Positions 54,956-63,787 of a DNA stretch of 64,000 bases are shown here, piece by piece (position 1 is the stretch's first letter; every line of letters begins with the position of its first letter). The notes under the pieces were generated by a model. That model was not told the DNA's origin. It ran no database searches and saw nothing but the letters and a program-made list of their open reading frames with translations. The stretch spans positions 22,538 through 86,537 of the forward strand of contig CANLTJ010000010.1 in assembly GCA_947493995.1 (NCBI GenBank), written 5' to 3'. Position numbers and translations under genes: made by a program. This stretch comes from an uncultured Arachnia sp. (GTDB taxonomy: Bacteria; Actinomycetota; Actinomycetes; Propionibacteriales; Propionibacteriaceae).

Positions 54956-55912
54956 CTAGATGCCGCGGCCACGCTTGTGCGCCTGGTTCATCGCCCACGA
55001 AGCTGACACTAATCTCAGAGCTACAGCGGCGCTGAGATACGCTCGCTTCTCTCTGGGGTTGTGCTTCCAAGCTGCGCCAGCCTTGCGGAGTGCTTCGCGG
55101 CGCTGTCCCAGCGCTGCAAGAGCGAACGCTTGTCTGCCGTAAAGGCGACCAAGTCCTTGCCGGCTGCTCAGGAATACGGGGTGCTTGGCGATGATGTAAT
55201 CGATCGCTTCCACGATGGTCTTCCAGCGGCTGGAGAAGAGAGACTGGCCCCACCGTACGCGCACGAGTGCCTTTTCCACCACGGCGAAATCGCCGGCTTG
55301 CGCAGCTCGGAGGATCCAGTCGAAGTCTTCACCGTAGCTTCCCGGAATCTGTTCATCGACCAGACCGATCTCATCCATCAGCACCTGTCGCCTCACCATC
55401 ACGCTGGACGGGTGGGCTTCCATGACCCGGTTTCGGACCAGTTCAGAAAGAGTCATGCTCGTTTGGCTGGGAATCCGCACGGACTCGTGTTCCGAATAAA
55501 GCACGACTATCCCAGTCACTGATGTGGGACGCCCCGTCTCTAAAAGGGCTTGTACTTGCAGCGCCACTTTCTCCGGAAGCCATTCGTCGTCGTCATCACA
55601 GAAGGCAACGTAGTCACCGTGCCCTGCCAGTATTCCGGTATTTCGTGCGCCAGCTAGGCCGGGTGATCGGTGATCGTTGGTTGTTACAACAACCTCGCGC
55701 GCGGACGATCTCTGAGCCAGACTCAGATCTGGTTCGCTCTGATCGAATACGAGGTAACAAGTAATCTTGCCTGAGTAACTCTGATTCAGGACTGCTTTCA
55801 GAGCTATGTCCAAGAGTTCGGGCCGATTATGGGTCGCGATCACGACATCTACGTTGGGTAAGGCGTTACCTTCAACGTCGTCCGGCTGATCGGTGGACAG
55901 TTCGCTTGCCAT
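54956..55912 (-). CDS. Family 2 glycosyltransferase
   Basis: 318 residues. The GT-A fold starts with VDVVIATHNRPELLDIALKAV near residue 21, and the metal-binding acidic motif FCDDDDEW lies near 109. A GSYGEDFDWILRAAQAG segment supplies the catalytic acidic region. A C-terminal Arg/Ala-rich helical part probably contacts the membrane. It adds a sugar from a nucleotide donor to the lipid-linked repeat unit. It is the first gene of the minus-strand set GT2-pyruvyltransferase-nitroreductase. Confidence 0.9.
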   Translation of the reverse strand: MASELSTDQPDDVEGNALPNVDVVIATHNRPELLDIALKAVLNQSYSGKITCYLVFDQSEPDLSLAQRSSAREVVVTTNDHRSPGLAGARNTGILAGHGDYVAFCDDDDEWLPEKVALQVQALLETGRPTSVTGIVVLYSEHESVRIPSQTSMTLSELVRNRVMEAHPSSVMVRRQVLMDEIGLVDEQIPGSYGEDFDWILRAAQAGDFAVVEKALVRVRWGQSLFSSRWKTIVEAIDYIIAKHPVFLSSRQGLGRLYGRQAFALAALGQRREALRKAGAAWKHNPREKRAYLSAAVALRLVSASWAMNQAHKRGRGI

Positions 55913-56314
55913 ATTTCCCCCTGTGCTCTAGACCGCAGACGCATCGATGTCGGCGGGTGCGTGGAGCCGACGGTGTGAACCCGTATGTTTCCTCACATTA
56001 TCGCCTCAAATGCGGCCGTCTCCAAATCTGGGGTTTTACTGATCGATGGTTGAACACTCGGGGCTGCGCCGAAGGGAGGGCCGCAGAGAAGGTTACCTCC
56101 ACGATTGTGCGGAGAGCACGGAGCGTCCGCTCTGTAATAGGTCGCGTCGCAAGATGGGCACTATCACCGTCATGTGCCTTGGGGCCGTCGATCGATCGAG
56201 CCTGCGTCTGGCTGCCACGCCGACGTTACCAGCGACGTTCGGCGCTATGCTGACGCGGAACGTGATCTACAGCCACACAGCGTAAGGCACGTCTCCTGGG
56301 GGAAGGGTGCACTG
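55913..56314. other. Divergent intergenic region
   Basis: 402 bases between GT2 (minus) and the APH-like gene (plus). No gene is supported; short ORFs here look like chance. It must contain both promoters. I see no clear -35/-10 pair, repeat or strong hairpin. Confidence 0.5.
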
Positions 56315-57460
56315 ATGGATCTACACACGCCTGGTGCTGGCATTGCCAGGAAGTCGGATGACATTTGGGAGTGTGTCCAAGATCTACTGATGATGTCGGA
56401 TGGTGTAGGCCAGGTCGCGGTTGCGGCTCTACCGAGCGTGCGCAATCTTCGCTCGCTTGTTGTCATTCGAGATCGCAGAGCGGCCGCTCGCTTGGTCCGG
56501 GGCCAGTTCGGCACCGGCAGTTTGCGCCGGAGGCTCCAGGCTCAAGCAGCCGCTGCCGCTATTGCCACCGGGCTTGCCCCCAAGGTTCCAGCTTTGTATT
56601 TCGTTGACCGGGGCCCCAACCCGGGCCTTGGTTATCTCACTTGGCTGCAACAGGCACTTCCCCGGGAGGCACGTGTGGGCGCAATCCTACTCGGGCCCCC
56701 GCGTGCCAATCGAAAGCCTGTGGCTTTGATGACCGACGGCAAGGGGAGGCTCATGGCCGTCGCGAAGTTCGGTGTGAACAGAGTGACCCGCCAGTTGGTC
56801 AAGCACGAGGCCAGCGCTTTGCTGCAAGTCGGCAGTGCTCTCAGGGGAACCGTGCACGTTCCGAAGCTCGTGGCTTCAGGTGCAGCGGTAAAGGGCGAGG
56901 CGCTCCTGATGGCGCCTCTCCCCGCAGCATCGTCTGGACGTCGGCCGACTCGCTCAGCTTTGATAGAAGTGGTGCGTGCGGTGGGGGCCGCAGATCGGAG
57001 CCCAGGGGATGCATTGCATGACATTGCCTCGCATCCACGGCTGGCGCCTCTTCATCCTCACATCGACGGGATAAGGCAGTGCCTTGAGGGGGTTCAGCTA
57101 GGGAGCTTTCACGGGGACCTTCATCCAGGAAATCTCGCGTTGGCCAATGACAAACGACTGATTCTGTGGGACTGGGAGCGGTGGGGACGGGGCGCCCCGG
57201 TAGGTTTCGACCTGTTGCATCACGACCTGCACTCCTGGATCACCCAGGACGGTGTGGCACCTAAAGACGCAGCTCGGACGCTGGTCAGTAGAGCTTCTGA
57301 GATTCTATACCCGCTAGGAGTTCGGCCGACTACGGCGCCTGCTGTCGCCCGCGACTATCTGATCCGCCTCGCCGCCCGCTATGCTTCCGACGATCAGCAG
57401 GGCGCTGGGTCGGCACTCGGCAAGGTTGAGCAGTGGCTGTTTCCGGCAGTCATCGGCTAA
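56315..57460 (+). CDS. APH-like phosphotransferase
   Basis: 381 residues from the ATG at 56315 (GGAAGG eight bases upstream). The kinase catalytic loop SFHGDLHPGN lies near residue 265 with the Asp base, and the metal-binding LILWDWERWG near 284. A Lys in the LMAVAKFGV strand may contact ATP. The N-terminal ~120 residues are unlike aminoglycoside kinases. Members of this fold in glycan loci may phosphorylate sugars or lipids. Antibiotic resistance is not implied. Followed after 84 bases by the flippase gene. Confidence 0.75.
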   Translation: MDLHTPGAGIARKSDDIWECVQDLLMMSDGVGQVAVAALPSVRNLRSLVVIRDRRAAARLVRGQFGTGSLRRRLQAQAAAAAIATGLAPKVPALYFVDRGPNPGLGYLTWLQQALPREARVGAILLGPPRANRKPVALMTDGKGRLMAVAKFGVNRVTRQLVKHEASALLQVGSALRGTVHVPKLVASGAAVKGEALLMAPLPAASSGRRPTRSALIEVVRAVGAADRSPGDALHDIASHPRLAPLHPHIDGIRQCLEGVQLGSFHGDLHPGNLALANDKRLILWDWERWGRGAPVGFDLLHHDLHSWITQDGVAPKDAARTLVSRASEILYPLGVRPTTAPAVARDYLIRLAARYASDDQQGAGSALGKVEQWLFPAVIG

Positions 57461-57544
57461 CCGATAGGGAAGGAGTCGAAATGTGCGATCAGCGCGTCTT
57501 TCACCACCCCAGCGCTGGGTCATCGCCTTACGCGGCGAGGATAG

Positions 57545-59146
57545 ATGGGCATGGCTGGTAGACGAAGGAGAGTAGGCGGTAACCGCGAGCCCACTGTGAA
57601 TGTGCGGGATAGGCACGATGCCGCCGGTACACGGCAAGTCGCGCGCGGTGGTCTGGCGAACCTTGGAGGTGCCGCCTATTCGGGAGTGGCTTCCTTCGCT
57701 ATCACTGCACTGGTGACGCGTATCGCTTCCACCGAACAAGCGGGCATCTATTTTTCCGCCATTTCGATCCTACTCATCGCCGTTGGGTTGGCCTCGGTAG
57801 GTGTTCCCGTTGGATTCGTATACTTCCTAGCCCGCTACCGTGGATTGAACCAGCCGGGCAGGTTTCGCGCGATTCTTTTATCCGGTGGAATACCTATGAT
57901 CACGTTTGGCGCTATCCTCGCCTTTGCGGGCGTACTGTTTCGCAACCCTGTGGGGCAGCTATTATTCGGTGACGGCATCGGGAGTAGTGCAACAAAGATC
58001 ATCGTGTTGATAAGCGTCACCCTGCTTATTGCGATTTGTGCCGAAGGTGCGCTCGGGGCCACGCGCGGCCTTGGAGCAATGCGCCCCACAGTGGTTGCGG
58101 ATAAATTCGTCAATCCCACTGTTCAGCTGCTTGCCCTTGTCCTGCTGGCCGTTCTCCATCGGACTGATGGCAGCGCTCTGGTATGGACTCGTTCCTTGGG
58201 GTTCTTGGCGGTAGCGCTGCTCTCGACACCATGGCTTCTCCGCCTGCTGCGCAGGAAAGGCGGAGCCCGAGTTCTCGACAAGGACGGATGGGACTCTTCG
58301 ACAAGAGAGGGACGTGTCGAGTTCTGGCGATTCACCGCCCCACGGGCGTTGGGGCAGCTCGCACAGGTCGGTATCCAACGTGTTGACATCGTTCTCCTTG
58401 GGCTCTGGCTTGGTCCAACGGATGCAGCGGTCTACGCTGCCGCAACCCGGTTTCTTGTCTTTGGTCAATTGGCCGGACACGCGATTGGAACGTCTGTGCA
58501 GCCGCGAATCAGCATGCTGGTGGCGCAGAACAGAACGCGAGAACTCCAAGATTTGTATCGAACGTCGACAGCCTGGGTGATGTTCGCCACTTGGCCGCTG
58601 TACCTCACGTTCCTTGTCCAAGCCGAATGGTTGGTGCGCATCTTCGGAGAGGAGTACTCGCGGGGTGAGCACGTCCTCCAGCTTCTGTCAGCGGCGATGC
58701 TGGTCGCCACCGCGTGTGGTGCAGTGGATGCCGTTCTCGTGATGGCCGGTCGTTCCAGCTGGTCGATGACAAATGCGTGGATATCGTTGGTGATCAACGT
58801 CACGCTGAATGTATGGCTCATCCCAATCTTGGGTATTGCGGGTGCCGCACTGGCTTGGGTGGGATCAATCCTGATTGCAAATCTCCTGCCCCTTGCCCAA
58901 GTGAAGATAGGGCTCGGGGTCCATCCTTTTGGGCGCATTACGCTCTACGCGGCGACTGTACCGATCGTCGTCTTCGGACTAATTCCTTGGATCATCGATT
59001 ATGCGGGAGGGCAGTGGGTCAGTGCCCTAGTAACTCTGTCGATAGGTGTCGTGGTGTACCTGGCATTGTTATGGCGGTGGCGCCATGTCCTTGGGTTGAC
59101 GGATTTATTCAAGAATCGACGGAGAGGGAGAACCCTAGCCAAATGA
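57545..59146 (+). CDS. Wzx-type oligosaccharide flippase
   Basis: 533 residues, ATG at 57545 or 57551. The protein is almost all membrane, with about 12-14 segments in the MATE/MOP arrangement (LVTRIASTEQAGIYFSAISIL near the first helices, PRALGQLAQVGIQRVDIVLLG in the middle). A basic C-terminal tail ends the chain. It would flip undecaprenyl-linked repeat units across the membrane before polymerisation. Its presence with a polymerase and a co-polymerase shows that the locus uses the Wzx/Wzy pathway. Confidence 0.9.
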   Translation: MGMAGRRRRVGGNREPTVNVRDRHDAAGTRQVARGGLANLGGAAYSGVASFAITALVTRIASTEQAGIYFSAISILLIAVGLASVGVPVGFVYFLARYRGLNQPGRFRAILLSGGIPMITFGAILAFAGVLFRNPVGQLLFGDGIGSSATKIIVLISVTLLIAICAEGALGATRGLGAMRPTVVADKFVNPTVQLLALVLLAVLHRTDGSALVWTRSLGFLAVALLSTPWLLRLLRRKGGARVLDKDGWDSSTREGRVEFWRFTAPRALGQLAQVGIQRVDIVLLGLWLGPTDAAVYAAATRFLVFGQLAGHAIGTSVQPRISMLVAQNRTRELQDLYRTSTAWVMFATWPLYLTFLVQAEWLVRIFGEEYSRGEHVLQLLSAAMLVATACGAVDAVLVMAGRSSWSMTNAWISLVINVTLNVWLIPILGIAGAALAWVGSILIANLLPLAQVKIGLGVHPFGRITLYAATVPIVVFGLIPWIIDYAGGQWVSALVTLSIGVVVYLALLWRWRHVLGLTDLFKNRRRGRTLAK

Positions 59147-59508
59147 GACCGGTTTGATCCTTTGTCATGCGGAATCGTCAACCAATACGGCACTTTCACA
59201 AAGGGTCTCCCCCCAATAGGGTCAGGGCGCTGTGGTCATCCTACGGAATGAACTCTATCGCCTCACCTCAGGCGTGTACCGTCTGGAAGCGGGCCTCGCG
59301 AAGTAAATCACGGGTATCACTCCAAATAAATGAAAGGCCTCAGAGTTGGGTTCAAGGTGAGAACTTTCGACTGACGCTAGCATTGCATCGCCGGCCGGAA
59401 GCTAGACCGGCTCAGTCGGCGTCCTCCCGGGTGACACGGACCTCGCTCTGGTACAATGTGTGCCGTTGATCGGGCCGATGAGCGCGGAATTAGCGGAGGA
59501 GAGCTGGA
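59147..59508. other. Intergenic region with promoter for the ATP-grasp gene
   Basis: 362 bases without a supported gene. TACAAT at 59452-59457 is a good -10, with GTGACA at 59431-59436 as a possible -35 (15-base spacer). GGAGGAG at 59495-59501 precedes the next ATG. Composition turns AT-richer here. Confidence 0.55.
59431..59457 (+). promoter_or_regulatory. Putative promoter upstream of the ATP-grasp gene
   Basis: -35 candidate GTGACA (59431-59436) and -10 TACAAT (59452-59457). The spacer of 15 bases is shorter than ideal. It lies about 50 bases before the ATG at 59509. Confidence 0.5.
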
Positions 59509-60642
59509 ATGAGTGGTGGCCTGCGGAGTGCGATTCGTCCGGTGCGCGTAAAGATGGCGAAAAGTGCGCCACGCCAAAACTGGGAAATGCTGAATTGGGG
59601 TAGCAGGTTGATCACCACTCCAAACGATTATCGCGCTCATGGACTATATCTGCGGGGGAAAACCCGCCGGGATGCATTAAGGTTTCTATCCGTGCCTCGG
59701 GCCAAAGATTTGATGTGGCCGTTGAATGAGGAACATGAGCTTCTGGAGAATAAGCTTCTCTTCGAATCTCATTTCCGCGCACTCGGGCTGCCGGTCCCAA
59801 GGACACTTGCAGTCCTCGGTGCCGTGAAGTCGCCTGTGGACGTGCCAATGTTAACGTCTCCCGAACAGATACGTGACTTTCTAGTAGAAACGGTCCGCTC
59901 TGGCACCCAATTGGCGGTGAAGCCGATTAATCGGTGGGGTGGCGCTGGAATCATTGTTGTGACCGAAATCGATGGCGAGGACTTCGTACTCTCCAACGGT
60001 GATCGACGAGCAGTCGCCCAGGTCACCAGGGAAACTAGCGTAGGCACTTGGTTAGTGCAGCAGCGTATAGTTCAGCATCCTGAGTTGGCAAAATACAATG
60101 AATCAAGTTTAAATACATTGCGCCTTGGAACTTTTCGGCGGAATGACGGGAAAGTGGAGATTATATTTGCGAAGCTGAGGTTCGGTCGCAAACACGCTCA
60201 ACTTGATTCCAATACATTGGGAGGATTCTCTGTTTCTATCGATCCAAAGACTGGTGCGTTTGCCGACCGCGGCTATCAACTTCCCAGATTTTCGATAACC
60301 CCGATTATGCGGCATCCAGATTCCTTGATGCCGTTTGCTGGACGCGTATATCCCTATTGGGGTAACGTTGTCTCTCTGGCTGAAGCGTTTGCGCAGAATG
60401 CTGGAAAAAACAGGTTCATCGGCTGGGATGTCGCTTCCACTGAAGAAGGCCCGTTGTTTGTCGAAGGAAATCATAGCTGGGATGTTCAATTGTCTCAGAG
60501 TGGTTCAGGTGGCATGCTGACGGATAATTTTATTGCGATGTACAATGAGGACGCGGTCGAGCCACTTGATTTGATGCGGCCTCCGCCGTTCCGCCCGCTT
60601 CGCGCGCTCTCGGACCTGCAGAAAACTGCTCGACGCGGTTAG
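59509..60642 (+). CDS. Sugar-transfer-associated ATP-grasp protein
   Basis: 377 residues from ATG at 59509 (GGAGGAG seven bases before). ATP-grasp features: LAVKPINRWGGAGIIVV (nucleotide-binding lysine and glycine loop), TWLVQQRIVQHPEL, NTLRLGTFRR, and the metal-binding GPLFVEGNHSWDV near residue 323. This matches the ATPgrasp_ST family, found with glycan synthesis and predicted to ligate an amino or carboxylic acid to a sugar. Codon choice is visibly more AT-rich than in neighbouring genes, which suggests separate acquisition. Confidence 0.8.
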   Translation: MSGGLRSAIRPVRVKMAKSAPRQNWEMLNWGSRLITTPNDYRAHGLYLRGKTRRDALRFLSVPRAKDLMWPLNEEHELLENKLLFESHFRALGLPVPRTLAVLGAVKSPVDVPMLTSPEQIRDFLVETVRSGTQLAVKPINRWGGAGIIVVTEIDGEDFVLSNGDRRAVAQVTRETSVGTWLVQQRIVQHPELAKYNESSLNTLRLGTFRRNDGKVEIIFAKLRFGRKHAQLDSNTLGGFSVSIDPKTGAFADRGYQLPRFSITPIMRHPDSLMPFAGRVYPYWGNVVSLAEAFAQNAGKNRFIGWDVASTEEGPLFVEGNHSWDVQLSQSGSGGMLTDNFIAMYNEDAVEPLDLMRPPPFRPLRALSDLQKTARRG

Positions 60643-60887
60643 GCTAGAACCCCGACGAACCAGTTAAGCTAAGGTCAGGGTGTGCGTGCTCTGTGCCGCC
60701 CGAACGCGAGGCGACAGCTAGCATGTGCTTTAGCAATACCTCTAGGGGTGAAGTGCCCGCTTTTCTTGGCTTGCAATCGGTGTTGGTTGGGCCTCCATGC
60801 TCGCGTATGGAATGCTTAGTTGCTGATCGGGCCTATGTCACAGCTGAGGTCACTGCCGTTTACTTAACAGGGACCCATGGGCGGATG

Positions 60888-62450
60888 CTACTGCTTACTC
60901 ATCATGACTGTCTTCCAGGCCTCTTGTGAAGGCGTGTCTTGCAGTCTGAACTCTACCCCGACGTTAGTGTCGAAATAGCTGACGTGCAGTGCTCCAGCTT
61001 GGCGCAGATGCTCTGCCATTGATGTGATCCAGGCGGCCCGACCGGTACCTTTGTCGTTGCCCATCAGTCGTGAACCTGTCTCGCCAATCGCAAATGGTTT
61101 TCCTTCGGCCTTGGACTTACTGACGACTTTCTCGAAGATTGCCTTTGGGTCTTTGTAAGTCGTGCCGTTCCAAGGATTGTAGCAATCCCATGAAAGCACG
61201 TCGATGTAGGCCGGACCGGGGTAGTAGTCAGCGAAATCGCGTCCTGAGCGGGAGTCCAGCGTCCAGTCCATGAGGATCAGGGTTGAGTATAGATTAGGCT
61301 GGCAAGTTTCGTTTGCAATCCCGTGAATACGTTTCCAAGCTGCGCGATACTGGACCGCAGTGAATTCGCCGCGCTTGATGTTGTCTTCCGGTTCGTGAAA
61401 GTACGTCCAGTAGATTGTCACGTCTTTGGGGGCCGCACGGAACCAAGTGCGCAACCGCTCGTCGTAGGCTCCCGATAAAACGTCTGCTGGTTCTATTTTG
61501 AAAGACACTGAGAGGTCCACTCCCGGGGCAACGGCGGCTGCTTTCCAGCCGTTGGGTGCACCGGGGTGGAAGATGCGGAGCATTCCCGGTTTGCCGTAAA
61601 GCCCGTTTGCCCGGGACCACGCCTGTTGCATGGTGAGCCCACTGGGAATATCGAGCGTCACACCGAAGTCTGTGCCGGAAAGCGTATTGCGTGCGCAGGA
61701 ACCGGGGGCATCAGCCGGTCCTAGTGGCGCTGCGGGACGCGAACTGAACTGAACCATGTTGTTGAAAATCCAGTCGTTCTTCACGGAGTAGTCATAGCCC
61801 CTTGGGGTCTTGGTGGGCACAACCAGTTGCCCCCAAATGTAGCTGCGGCAGCCATTTCGCCCTGTGACGGCGGTATCACATTCTGTGCGCCAGCGTCGGC
61901 CGTGCGTGGTCCAGCTCGCATCCTTGCCGAGATTGTTACTTTTCCACAGCGAGCGGGGGGACGGTAGGTAGGTCAAGTTGTTGAATGCCCAGCCGCTGCG
62001 CGAAACGTAGCGACCTCGCTCGTATGCGACCCGCGTGGACCATATGTCTGTGGTGCAGCGCTTGGTCTGGGAGTACGGCACACAGGATGTGCGCCAGTCG
62101 CGACCGTTGACGTGGTGGGTGCCGGGCGTAGTGTAAATGTCGACGCTGCCCGAGCCGTCGGAGCTGGAATCGCCAGTTGCCGAAAGCAGGGCCGCTGTTG
62201 CTTCAGGGGGCGTACCGGAGCTGCGCCGACGCTCTCGCTGCGACTCGTGCTTGGAGATCCCGGATGCAAACCTCGGTTGCGACATCCTGCTGCTGTTTCG
62301 GTTTGCGTTGTGTCGATCCACCACCAGAGCGGGCAAATCGGCTTCGGCCTGATTAAACGCGGGCGCGTCCGTTGCGTGGCCGGGCGTGGGCAGCAAGCTC
62401 ATGAGAAGGGTAGGGACTATGAGGAACGTGACGAAGCGATGTCGCTGCAT
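60888..62450 (-). CDS. Secreted glycoside hydrolase (GH26/clan-A-like) with Cys-rich N-terminal repeats
   Basis: 520 residues. A signal peptide ends near residue 26 (TPGHA). Residues ~110-235 hold two copies of a WRT-x-C ... C-x3-IW pattern (WRTSCVPYSQTKRC and WRTECDTAVTGRNGC), each with a Cys pair. The C-terminal ~290 residues are barrel-like: WTYFHEPED near 352 carries the presumed acid/base Glu and FAIGETGS near 455 the nucleophile Glu, as in beta-mannanase-type enzymes. It may trim or release the polymer made by this locus. It follows the WecB-like gene after 83 bases. Confidence 0.75.
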   Translation of the reverse strand: MQRHRFVTFLIVPTLLMSLLPTPGHATDAPAFNQAEADLPALVVDRHNANRNSSRMSQPRFASGISKHESQRERRRSSGTPPEATAALLSATGDSSSDGSGSVDIYTTPGTHHVNGRDWRTSCVPYSQTKRCTTDIWSTRVAYERGRYVSRSGWAFNNLTYLPSPRSLWKSNNLGKDASWTTHGRRWRTECDTAVTGRNGCRSYIWGQLVVPTKTPRGYDYSVKNDWIFNNMVQFSSRPAAPLGPADAPGSCARNTLSGTDFGVTLDIPSGLTMQQAWSRANGLYGKPGMLRIFHPGAPNGWKAAAVAPGVDLSVSFKIEPADVLSGAYDERLRTWFRAAPKDVTIYWTYFHEPEDNIKRGEFTAVQYRAAWKRIHGIANETCQPNLYSTLILMDWTLDSRSGRDFADYYPGPAYIDVLSWDCYNPWNGTTYKDPKAIFEKVVSKSKAEGKPFAIGETGSRLMGNDKGTGRAAWITSMAEHLRQAGALHVSYFDTNVGVEFRLQDTPSQEAWKTVMMSKQ

Positions 62451-62533
62451 GGGGGATCCTTTGGGTCAGCGGGCCCCCACCTCTTGACTGATCCTAGCAG
62501 GACACACCGTCGGCTTCGCTCTGGGGCGGACCC

Positions 62534-63286
62534 TTACCGGAGGAGCCTCATCTTCAATATCTGCGCTCCCACGATGGCCGTACTCACGAACCCTCGAAGA
62601 TACCGAGGAAGCAGCCGTCTTGGAGACTGTGCAGCTCGGGCGATCCACTCCAGCCCCGGTTGTCTCAGTGCTTTAGGAGCTCGGGACTCTTCCCCGCTCA
62701 AGAAGCCGAACCAACCGCCGCAGGTCATGATGAGGCACGGCGGTAGGTGTTCGTGATGCTTACGAACCCAGAGCATCTCCCTTGGTGCGCCTAAACCCAG
62801 AACGAGAACGTCAGGCCTCGCCTCGGCAAGAAGCAACAAGATGCCAGCCCAGTCTTGGTGATAGCCGTGCTCGGCGAGGACCACATCACAGGGCACACCT
62901 TCGGCCAGGACGGTCGCCGCACACCCGACGGTTTCGGGCGGTGCTCCGAGCAGCGCGATACGCGGCCGTCGGCCCAATCGCTCTCCGATGGCACGAAGAA
63001 CATCCCAACCCGCATCAGTCGTGGGCACCCTCTCCAATGACCGGCCGCCAGCCAGCTTCCCGAGCAGGACGATCGAGCCACCGTCGGCGCACACCAAATC
63101 GGCGTCGTTCATTTCTTGAACGAACCCCCGATCAGTGCGCGCGTTCAGCCCTCCCACGTGTAGCGCGTAGAAGCGATGGGGTTGAGAGGGCGCGACTGCA
63201 AGATCTGCGGCCAACGCCACCGCGCGGTCGTAGGAGACGTCTGCAACTGCGAACGGCCCTACGTTGACGTTGGCGTTGGTTATCAC
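62534..63286 (-). CDS. WecB/TagA/CpsF-family glycosyltransferase (GT26)
   Basis: 250 residues from a GTG at 63286 with GGAGG four bases upstream. The upstream in-frame ATG has no such site. The family core is seen: NDADLVCADGGSIVLLGKL near residue 64 with the catalytic-region Asp, RIALLGAPPETV, ARPDVLVLGLGAPREMLWVRKHHEHLP interrupted by its usual turn, and CGGWFGFLSGEESRAP near 200. GT26 enzymes add ManNAc(A) or another hexose to lipid-linked sugars. The C-terminal helical tail (LRGFVSTAIVGAQILKMRLLR) likely binds the membrane. Confidence 0.9.
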   Translation of the reverse strand: MITNANVNVGPFAVADVSYDRAVALAADLAVAPSQPHRFYALHVGGLNARTDRGFVQEMNDADLVCADGGSIVLLGKLAGGRSLERVPTTDAGWDVLRAIGERLGRRPRIALLGAPPETVGCAATVLAEGVPCDVVLAEHGYHQDWAGILLLLAEARPDVLVLGLGAPREMLWVRKHHEHLPPCLIMTCGGWFGFLSGEESRAPKALRQPGLEWIARAAQSPRRLLPRYLRGFVSTAIVGAQILKMRLLR

Positions 63287-63661
63287 GTTACCTCCATTGA
63301 CAAACGTAGCGAGCCGAAACACTGCACGTCCAGCATGCAGCGGCATCTCTGTGGTGCATCCTATACAACCTCGGGCCATCTTCGGCGAAATGAGTGTTTG
63401 ACGCAAGTAACCATACGGGTTGGGCGAGCTCAGCCCCCAAGTAACGGGCATATGCCTTGGAATACCAAGTCGCTGCCTAAAGATCCGGTGAGACGTTTCG
63501 CTCTAGTGCAAAGTGTCTTGCGGTGCGTCGCTCTACGAATGTGCCGACTTTACCAGGCTATTTTCGGAGTTTCTCAATGGTGCTCGAGCTAGGTCGCTAC
63601 ATAGACTAGGCGTAATCATCGTGTAGTTCCTGGGTCGCAGTCATTGCTGGCATCACTTAAG
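63287..63661. other. Intergenic region before the insertion sequence
   Basis: About 375 bases with no supported gene. It must contain the promoter for the WecB-like and glycosidase genes. I see no strong palindrome or repeat before the IS end. Confidence 0.5.
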
Positions 63662-63729
63662 GGGCTCTTCGGACTTGAGTGTGGGGTGAGCGTGACACGC
63701 CGATGGGCGTGGTGAGACGGGGATAAGGG

Positions 63730-63786
63730 GTCGGGGCCCTCGATGATCGAAGGACTCTAACCTCCTCGATCGGCAAGGACCCCGAC
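63730..63786 (+). promoter_or_regulatory. Leader hairpin over the transposase start
   Basis: GTCGGGG (63730-63736) pairs with CCCCGAC (63780-63786), and GATCGA (63745-63750) pairs with TCGATC (63766-63771). The 3' arm lies between the Shine-Dalgarno AAGGA (63775-63779) and the ATG at 63788. Folding would trap the ribosome site. Confidence 0.6.
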
Positions 63787-63787
63787 A

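Noticed and set aside
56315..57460. Aminoglycoside resistance gene
   Set aside because: Only the generic kinase loop is shared. The N-terminus is unlike aminoglycoside kinases and the context is glycan synthesis.
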